NCBI GenBank assembly: GCA_015501595.1
Contig: JADNRX010000494.1
Location: forward strand, 1 to 38,230
Source of the DNA: Hymenopellis radicata
Taxonomy: Eukaryota; Basidiomycota; Agaricomycetes; Agaricales; Physalacriaceae
Direction: 5' to 3'
DNA: 38,230 nucleotides
Under the pieces are notes generated by a model. The model saw only the letters and a program-made list of their open reading frames with translations. It was not told where the DNA came from and made no database searches. Made by a program: the position numbers and the translations under genes. The number at the start of each line of letters is the position of its first letter. Within the stretch, counting starts at the first letter, position 1. Below, one piece after another: positions 30,760 through 38,230 of this stretch.

Positions 30760-32538
30760 TGGACGGGGTCAGCGAACAGACCGAGAGAGAGAGTCGGTGG
30801 AGAATTGACCAGAATAGTAGCCGAGAACACTCTGGTTCAGTTCGGATACAAATGCTAAGAGTTTTCAGCAACTAGGCGGGCGCTCGCTGTCTCAGCCGAC
30901 GTCTAGGATGGCTTGAAACCAACAAGGTCGGCGGCAGAAGTGAAACCGGTGGGAGACGATGACCGCGACTGGAAACAGCGAACGAGCGACGCAAAGGCTT
31001 GTTTACATGGATTGATTTTGCTGATTTGATTCAATCTCAATTCGGAAGGTATTTGGCTAACGGTCCGTAGCATAAGCCCCCGGTCACCGCCATATTTCAT
31101 AAACACTCGAGTGCACAGAAAGCCTGCAATTTCCTTGTTATTCCCAGCTTCTGATTTGTGGTACGCCTGTTTCATATTCCGCGTTCCAGGCACTAGCTGC
31201 AAGCTGCAAACTGGCTGCAAGTCGCACGACCAGGCAGTTGCTCCTCGAACATGGCTACGAACCCGTTCTCCATCATCTGACTCTCAAACGTACTGAAAGC
31301 TCGTTGACCACACTTCCACACCTGACATGGCCGATGCCGGTTGAATATACTGGGTTGTAGCGCCCTTTGCCGAGATCCCAACATATACGATCTCAACTCT
31401 ACTTGCTCGTCATGTTACCACCATGTCAATGCTTTCTCAGCTTTCTTACGCTCTTTAACCCCATCGCCTGCTTTCGCCGTTGGTTCTCCTCGCAACGCTC
31501 AAGATCCGAAAGATCGCATACCGCACTCTCTCCATTGTCCTTTGTCTCCCTCTCACGGGTCTTTCTGTCGTCCTAAGTCACTAACTCGTCCTCTGTAGGG
31601 TGGCGTTCCTGACCTTTTTGAACCCTTGATTGATTCAATGATAGATATTCGACTGGCCAGCTCCAAGTACACGCTCCTTCCCATTTGGACACTATTTCCC
31701 ATTCTGGCTTTCACGGCGCCCCTTGCTTTGTGCGTACAAGCTCCGAATGCAGGAGATTCGAGTCAGCCATGGCCAAGTTGGTATTATCATTTTCCCCCTA
31801 GGCGCGTATTCCAGACTAGTCCCGACGCGCCCTTTGTCAATGACGCGCCTCAACCTTCCGCACGTGAGCCTTCGTGATGTATGGAATCTGAGATGTGTAT
31901 TGCGCGAGATGCGCTTATCGAAATATGCCCATCTCAAGCACTTATCCGTTATCAGGCAAAAAGACGCAATCGGTTATCGAGTGGTATTTAAGGCGCCATA
32001 GTCCTTGTCTCATCACCTGCTGCTCCTCCCCCTTCCCCCTCCCCCATCTTTTCGTGCCCTCCCTGTCCGCATCCACCATCATCTGTGGCTCCCCGACTGC
32101 AATTTCTTCCATGGGTCTCACTCCGACTCGGGGTCCTTGACGTCCACACGACTCTCCAAAAGGATTATCCGTGCATGGACGGTTCCGTTCGTTTTCGTGC
32201 CTGTACACCGGAAGTTGCGGAGTCCCCTCTACCGACGTGTTTGCGATGCTGGAAAGTTATACTCTATGAAATTCTAACATCTGAGGGCTACAAGTACGTC
32301 GTCGTAATCCTGGTACCATCCTACGGACATTGACCATGTGCAGTCGGTGTCAGTAGTGTGCTCGCCACGGCCTAACCAGATGGATCTTCCCGCCCGGGAC
32401 GATATCCCATTCCATGTCATCCACTAGCATGCGGCTCCTGGAAAGTTTTCAAACCTAGAATATCCCCCGATACCGATCGGTCCTACTTTCTGCCTCCGTG
32501 GCCGCCGTATTCCACCCACTCCAGGATTTCTAAGCCGT
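30760..32538. other. Long non-coding interval (GATA-factor upstream region)
   Basis: 1.78 kb between the GATA-factor start and the signal peptide peptidase stop. Short + strand open frames (31626-31877, 31723-32001, 32005-32333) lack recognisable motifs and overlap each other in different frames. A TATTTAAG box at about 31984-31991 followed by a pyrimidine-rich tract (32023-32053) could mark a + strand transcript, but no protein is convincing. Most likely promoter and 5' UTR of the GATA gene, whose relatives often have long leaders. Confidence 0.45.
31914..31980 (-). promoter_or_regulatory. Cluster of four GATA core sites upstream of the GATA-factor gene
   Basis: TATC occurs at 31916-31919, 31943-31946, 31950-31953 and 31975-31978, giving CGATAA, GGATAA, TGATAA and CGATAA on the - strand. 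Three of the four fit HGATAR. They lie about 1.2 kb upstream of the 30759 start, on its coding strand. GATA factors of this class are known in other fungi to regulate their own or each other's genes, so these could be autoregulatory. No experimental support here. Confidence 0.4.
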
Positions 32539-34025
32539 TCACTGCGCTGCGCCAACATCCATCGCAGCCTCATCCGTGAGAGCCGCCTTTTCCCCTTCCT
32601 GAACGACCCCATCCATGTGATTAGTGTCCGCTCCCTTCGCCTGGTGATCAGCAGCAGCAGCCGGCGCCGGGGCATCACTCCAGGCCCACGTATCGGCGAG
32701 TTCACCTCGGACAAGAGCCGTTGTCAAGAATGACAGAATGCATGCAGGACTTGAGAAAGTATCATCAGCACCATCGCGGGAAATAAACTGGAATATTCAC
32801 GATAAGTATAGCAAAGCTGGTTGCGCCTTCCCAAAGAAGTGCATTACTGATACTGTTACCACCAGGCCTGAGATGTAGGCGGCCAAAGAAGCGTAGAAGT
32901 ATGGTTTCCGAAACTTTGCGTTCGCAGTTGCTGGCGATTTCTCGGAGAATCTATGGTAATCGTAGCGCAGGGCGAGCGCGATGAACATTCCAGGGATCAC
33001 GATATCACCGAGCCCGAGCATCGTATAACCTCTAGTATCTGCGAACGTCAGCGACTTGGGCCAAAGCAGCTTTATAGGCGCATCCAGACTAGTGGCGACT
33101 TCGACCATCTACAGAGAATGCGACCTTAGTTGTCTACTCATGTCCAGGATAACCGATTGCGTACCACTTTTGTACCAAACACCCACCAAATGTCGTAGAA
33201 GAAGAGGCCGGACAATAGAATTGTTCCCGTCTTAAAAGAGTCGATCCGAATCAGCGAAAGTGCGTTGTGAGAGAATGACAGAGATAAGATATCCGAGAGA
33301 AGAACGGATTTCCGGTCGGTCGAGGCAAAGGTGTAGAGGGCAAAGAACAGAAGCGAGAATGGGAACAAATATAACGAGGGAGATCTTGCAGACAATGAAA
33401 GCAACACTGAGCGTGTGCCTAGTCAGTAATTTAGATCGGAGAGCCGCGGAAGAAGACCAACCACTGGAATCTGAATGGCGATGAATCTTGAATGTATACT
33501 TTTCGAACTTCTTCCAACGTTCACTTCCCACAGTAAAGCTTACTGCTGCTATCGATGACTATCCCGCATCAGGCTATATGTTCCGATAGCTATTACTGAA
33601 ACACGCACCTTCCAGATGCTGCCCAAGCCAGCAAACGAAAAGTACCAACCCAGTATCCAATTGATCCACTCCTTGCCGACATATTTGATAACCAGGTAGA
33701 GTCCCAGAAGAGTCACCGAGCCGATCTACTGAACGTTGGAGTGCGCCAATGAGATTCTGGGTTCAAACCTACCAGTGGGAACAACCACGCGTCCTCGGAT
33801 GACACTCTTTCGGGCTCATCCTCCTCGTTCTCCTCGTCATCCGATGGATTCTGCCCAGGTTTCCTTTTCGGATTCTGTGGAACATGACAACTGAGCTCTG
33901 CCGCCGTGAGTCCACCACTAGACACGTACAGGCAAGGACCCAAATGACCCCGCGTATATCGACGCGCTTGCTAACGTCAACAGACCAGCATATGACGAGA
34001 ACAAGTCCCAATCCGGAGTGCCCAT
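32539..34025 (-). CDS. Signal peptide peptidase (presenilin-fold intramembrane aspartyl protease)
   Basis: Cleaves leftover signal peptides and other type II transmembrane helices in the ER membrane. The ATG at 34025 begins MGTPDWDLFSSYAGLLTLAS. Next is an acidic loop (DDEENEEDEPERVSSEDAW), a hydrophobic helix (TLLGLYLVIKYVGKEWINWI), then VGSERWKKFEKYTFKIHRHS. The catalytic aspartates are in FFYDIWWVFGT (about 33170-33205) and GLGDIVIPGMFIALALRYD (about 32950-33025). The PAL signature is in QPALLYL (about 32800-32820). The C-terminal tail is Ala/Asp-rich and ends GAAQ. At least five short introns, including gtgcgtgtttcag...gatagcag at about 33548-33610. Length of about 400 aa is normal for the family. 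No missing key residue. Confidence 0.93.
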
Positions 34026-34166
34026 GTTCTTACAGAGTTTTCAAAGAGAGAGTTGTTCCAAGCGATACGTGAGCGTCAAGTGAAAGGGGTGGACACGTCG
34101 CGTTGTTGGCCGGACAGCCTTGGGATATACACAAGTAAACAAAGTACCCCTGTCTTCGCGTTCTCA

Positions 34167-36172
34167 TTAAGCCCTCGCCTTCAGCGCTGCTGCATGACTC
34201 TTCTCGAGTGCATAGACAGGATCATCAGGATAGATGGCATATCCGTCATCCCAGGTATCGCCTCTGTAAACGAAATCAGAAGTGTACGCGTCCCAACATC
34301 GTGTTTTCTTACACGTCAAGATGCGAACCCGCTTGCCTGGCGGATTCAATAGAATGAGCTAGAGCCTCGGCTACTTTTTTGATAATCGAATACGAAAACG
34401 CACCAGATGAGGTCCCCGGTCAGCCCAGAAGATACAATTTCGGTATACCACGCAGTATAAACCGTGGCCTGGTTGTCGGTAACACCAAACTCTTCTAGGA
34501 TGACAGGCTTTCCTTGACTTTTCATTGAGGCAGCGTGATCAGTAATCCATTGAGTTCCCCAAGCCTGCGGATTGCTGGATTGGCCCCATGGGATCTGTGG
34601 TGCTTAGTCCTCTGTTTACGGACAGCGTGTTGAATATAACGTACTGGATAGGACTATAAAAAAACAAGATTAACGCGTCCTGTATGTCAAGAAGACTTGA
34701 AAACTTACGTGGAAAGTTCCAAAGTCAATTGTACTGATCGCGAGGTTCGCGTCAAAGTCGATGCCTTCCGAGCCTCTAAATGAAATGATGTTATCCTGCA
34801 ATTCGCACAAGTAAAGTGAGAACGAAACGTACTGATATGGATATGTGGGAGCGCTCGGTTGATTGTAAAAGCCTTCGTCCCCAATGGCCACTAGATGGTT
34901 CGAGTCAATCGATTTGATATACGCTGATATGTCTTTCGCCCAGGAAGTAACGGTGGTAGTCGTGCAGGACCCCGAAGTCGTTCTAAAATACGTGAGTAGC
35001 TCTGTGTAGCATATAATCAGTCGTATTACCCAGTGCTTCCCTTGCACCTGGGCTCGTTCGCCAACTCCCAAGCCATGATGGTTGGCTCGTTCGCATAACG
35101 AGAAACGAACGTCTTGATATAGTTTTTGAAGGCTGTCTGTAAGGAAACATAAGCCATTTCCACGCAGATGGCGAGCATCAGCCTTACGATAACGGCGCTA
35201 TTGGTGTAGAACAAGTCGTGCGCAGAACCAGAACCAACAATTTGGTTAACGTAGACGTCCATTCCGCCATAGTCGGCCCTGCGTTAAGCATAGCGTTACG
35301 GGTATGTTATAAATATGGGCTTGCGAAATACCAATTGTTCGTTCTGTAAGCCATGTTAGCTCATGAAAGGACGATCCCTCAAGAGTAACCTACAGTGCCA
35401 CGATTAAACGTAAGCCGTTAGCTTTGGCGGCAGCCACGACATTATCTATTAACGAGTGTTCATCAATCCAAGCCGCACTGCATGAATATGGCGTACCAAA
35501 GTTTTGAAGACCAGTCGATCCAGTGTTAATGGTGGGTGTACTTCCCGACCAACTTTGGTAATAAATCCATTTGGCTCGTCACTTCGTTGAATCCCCTGTC
35601 GAAACGTTGAAATCATGTTTCGAGGGCGTGCGTGAGCAATACGTACCATGTACGAACTACAGTTGAGCCTGCGGCTGCGATGTCGGCAAACGCGGCATTC
35701 ATGTTCGCTGTGCTATAGCCCGCGAGACCAACCCAGTAGGAATTGGAACTGTGACATAGCCATTAGGTTATGCCGAGAAAGCGCGAACGTACACGAACCC
35801 GACAACAGTATACTTGGATCCATTGAGAGTAAAACCGGTGCCAGACGTTTTCACAAAGCCAGTCGCGGTCGCTGGGGCACTCGTCGTAGACGTGGCAGCA
35901 GAAGTGGTCGTTGAAGCACGCGACGTCGTCGTCGAGGTAGAGCTCGCCGTACTCTTTTGACATTGATAATAGTAATCGTTGAGGTATACACAGGTGAGAC
36001 CAGAAGCGCAAGCTATCATTTATTAGCACAGAGGCAGAAGCTCATTTGGGACTGACGCACTTGTCTCTCCTGCATACCCAATACCACCACACTGACCCCA
36101 TTCCACAACCACCGCCAGAGCGGGCGTGGATACAATGGCTAACAGAGCGAAAAAGCCTGCTGACAGATTCAT
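34167..36172 (-). CDS. Endo-beta-1,4-mannanase, GH5 (subfamily 7-like) with N-terminal CBM1
   Basis: Secreted enzyme that cuts mannan backbones of plant hemicellulose. The ATG at 36172 starts a signal peptide ([20 protein letters not shown]). A fungal cellulose-binding module follows ([14 protein letters not shown] across an intron to [19 protein letters not shown]), with the conserved Cys and aromatic residues. A Ser/Thr linker ([20 protein letters not shown]) leads to the catalytic domain, which starts [20 protein letters not shown]. The acid/base Glu is in [14 protein letters not shown] (about 35035-35075); the nucleophile Glu is in [13 protein letters not shown] (about 34475-34515). The end reads [19 protein letters not shown]. 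Roughly ten short introns, as usual for basidiomycete GH5_7 genes. Expected to be induced by plant polysaccharide; no regulatory site identified with confidence. Confidence 0.93.
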
Positions 36173-36534
36173 TGCGTACAGCGAACAACAGTTATGAGCG
36201 TCAAGCTTTATATACCAGGAAGTCATCAGCATTGAGCCTCTCGGTGTATTCAAGCCATTGAAACTTATGCCGTCGGCCCGCTGCTTTGCGAAGTCATTCC
36301 GAAGCCACTGCAAAAGTATTTCGACGACTTGCGAGAATTGTCCGCCTTCAGTAGCACGGATGGCATCATGTGTCGACTCATCTGGACGCCGAAAGGTACT
36401 GTCGCGCAATGTACAAACACCGTTGACGCTTATGCTCAGAGCATCGTACGTGTGATACAATCATGTGCCCTCGCTGAGCCCAAGGCATTGTTAGTATTAG
36501 CATAAAGACAGGAACAGAACATAGGTCTGGAAGT
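36173..36534. other. Mannanase upstream region
   Basis: 362 bp between the mannanase start and the GGT stop. Must hold the mannanase promoter and the GGT 3' UTR; no clear TATA box or carbon-regulator cluster seen. Open frames here have no recognisable motif. Confidence 0.45.
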
Positions 36535-38230
36535 CTAGTAACCTGCCGCAATTCCATTCTTGCGAGAGTCACTCGCAGCTGGAGAAAATAGATCAGAAAC
36601 ATGGTAACACATGTGCAAAGGAAGTCGAACCGAATATCTTGCCATCCTTCACCATTACCCCTTGTATTACAGCAGCCACACGATTAACATCCAGAACTAC
36701 CCAAAGGAGTATTAGTGCCATACCGTGGTTCCTTGGATGTATCCGCTTACCAGTAACATTATGCCCTCTCGCAACTAAATCCTTTAGAATATCCTTTGGA
36801 TAGATCGAATCGGCATCCATGGAAAGTGGGTATAGCTGGTCGTGTAAACGTCCATACTCGATCGCGTCGCTGATGTTCATGTCCCATTCGAGATTCAAGA
36901 TCACCTGAAACACGGATGGGAAGATTCGCGATCCTCCCGACCCGCCTATCACGAGGTAAATCGACCCATCAGCGTTTTCTATAATAGTCGGAACAGTTGA
37001 AGATAAAGAACGTTTGCCAGGCTCTGGGTAATTATCTGGATTCAAGAGGTAAGGATGGCGAACTGGTGACGGAGAGTCAGCGTACATGGCGAAGGCCAAA
37101 GGCCAAATCCATTCGGCGTTCCGGGAACACTGAAATCGTCCATCTACGAAGCATTGGTCTCTGAACATTCAAACAAGCAGTTTCTGTTACCTCGTCATTC
37201 AATATGATTCCGGTTTCCGGATCGTGGACTTGAGAACCAAACACGAGGTTCACAGTGGACGTTAGAGCAACAGCCATGCCATTGCTGTCAAGGATAGAAA
37301 TATGCATCTGAAGACGAAGAAATCGGTTTCACGAACTAAGAAACGAAAAGACAGTCTCACAGTTCCATGGTCGGTTTGGACGTCATATTCGGGGTTGTAG
37401 TAATCTGGAGGATGGGTCCTGTCCTATTTACCTGTGAGAAAATGCAGAACTCGATCGCAAGAAACGTGTACATCGGTTATGTTAGGGAATACGGTATCCG
37501 CAAATTCTTTGGTAGACATTTGTTGGATAATGTGAGTGTTATTCTGGTAAGCGGGATCGCATATCCTAGTTCTGTAGACGGATTAGGCAACTTCTGGGAG
37601 GTGTAGTTTCACAAGAAACCTGACCTCGACGCGAAGCCGAATCTCATCGCTTCGATGGCCCTGTGAACGTTGACGCCGTTTCGTTCTTTCAATTCGTACT
37701 TCTCCATAAGATTCAGCATGTGCAGCAGGACTGTCAAGGATGTTACACAAGGCCCAATCGAAGACGTCGATAACGATGCTCACCCGGTCCCGATGTAGGT
37801 GCATGTGTGGTATAGATTTTGCGTCCTCGGTATGTCCCTTCTAAAGCGCGGTCGACTCTGACTTTGTAATTTTCTAGATCTGCATGTGTCATTATTCCAC
37901 CAGTGGACGTGATTTTGCGAATGATAGCATCCGCAATGGGTCCCTTTGGAAGGGGTGAGACTCGGAAAACGTTACTGCTGCACACTTACCTTGTAAAACG
38001 CGTCAGCTCCTTCTTCAGCGATAGTGGCAAGAGTTCGTGAATAGTTTGTTCTCTTAATTGGTTCGCCTTGTTTCAGTAACACGCCTCTAGGTGCGAAGAT
38101 ACTACTCCAGTCCGGATTTCCAAGCATGAGTTGATAGAACCACTGATTGCTTCGTTGAGCTCCGAAAAAGGGGAGTGCAGATATACGTACCGGAATGCGC
38201 TTGCCAAGCTCTATGTCGACCTCCCACCCA
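36535..38230 (-). CDS. Gamma-glutamyltranspeptidase (5' end off the window)
   Basis: Splits the gamma-glutamyl bond of glutathione; an N-terminal nucleophile hydrolase that self-cleaves. Seen from right to left: LPKGPIADAIIRKITSTGGI and MTHADLENYKVRVDRALEGT (37850-37970), HRAIEAMRFGFASR (about 37625-37670), then DVQTDHGT just before an intron at about 37360-37385. The Thr of DHGT is the expected autocleavage site and nucleophile of the small subunit. Next exons: MHISILDSNGMAVALTSTVN, GSQVHDPETGIILNDE, DDFSVPGTPNGFGLWPSP, EPGKRSLSSTVPTI (SS and the later GG are typical substrate-site residues), GGSGGSRIFPSVFQVILNLE. The C-terminus is DSRKNGIAAGY with a stop at 36535-36537. The N-terminal signal/anchor and first part of the large subunit are beyond 38230. 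Confidence 0.93.

Noticed and set aside
31626..32333. Small + strand secreted-protein gene
   Set aside because: The hydrophobic start near 31626 looks signal-like, but overlapping frames, no conserved motif and no clear splice structure give no support.
1..38230. CRISPR array or bacterial operon structure
   Set aside because: No regularly spaced direct repeats; the spliced genes and domain content are fungal.

Overview
The window is nuclear DNA of a filamentous basidiomycete fungus, probably an agaricomycete plant-biomass decayer. The evidence is many short GT/AG introns of about 45-65 nt, a CBM1-bearing GH5 mannanase, fungal-type Sec7, GATA, OSBP and signal peptide peptidase genes, and a DUF6589-type protein. 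This is inferred from protein features only; no species is named.

Layout. 1-1898 (-) is the 5' part of an ankyrin/PH oxysterol-binding protein gene. 1978-2692 (+) is a truncated copy of a secreted serine beta-lactamase-like hydrolase. 3318-18300 is an accessory block: two 6360-bp copies of one DNA transposon (A, 3318-9677, and B, 11941-18300) in inverted orientation, separated by 2263 bp that hold a decayed LINE 3' end and a 389-bp MITE. 18470-19457 (+) is the 3' fragment of a Cdc1/Ted1-like phosphoesterase gene. 19958-21951 (+) is a longer but frameshifted copy of the serine hydrolase. From 22232 onward lies an ordinary run of five genes, all on the - strand: a Sec7/PH Arf-GEF, an AreA/Nit2-like GATA factor, a signal peptide peptidase, a CBM1-GH5 endo-mannanase, and a gamma-glutamyltranspeptidase that runs off the right edge.

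The transposon. Each copy starts 5'-TAGTCT and ends AGACTA-3'. It has a strongly conserved 35-bp inner inverted repeat near each end and two convergent genes whose stop codons are 8 bp apart: a DUF6589-type protein of about 1180 aa (candidate transposase) and a RecQ-like helicase of about 717 aa. The 9-bp target-site duplications do not match within a copy but match perfectly between copies. A's left flank pairs with B's inner flank, and A's inner flank pairs with B's right flank. This is the footprint of two independent insertions followed by a crossover between the inverted copies that flipped the spacer. The copies differ at only eight positions that I found (four substitutions, four one-base indels). 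The DUF6589 gene is interrupted in both copies at different places, while the helicase reads through in both.

The genes from 22232 onward are unrelated housekeeping, regulatory or secreted-enzyme genes and do not form a pathway. Possible functional links are carbon and nitrogen acquisition (mannanase, GATA factor, GGT), but co-location alone does not show that.
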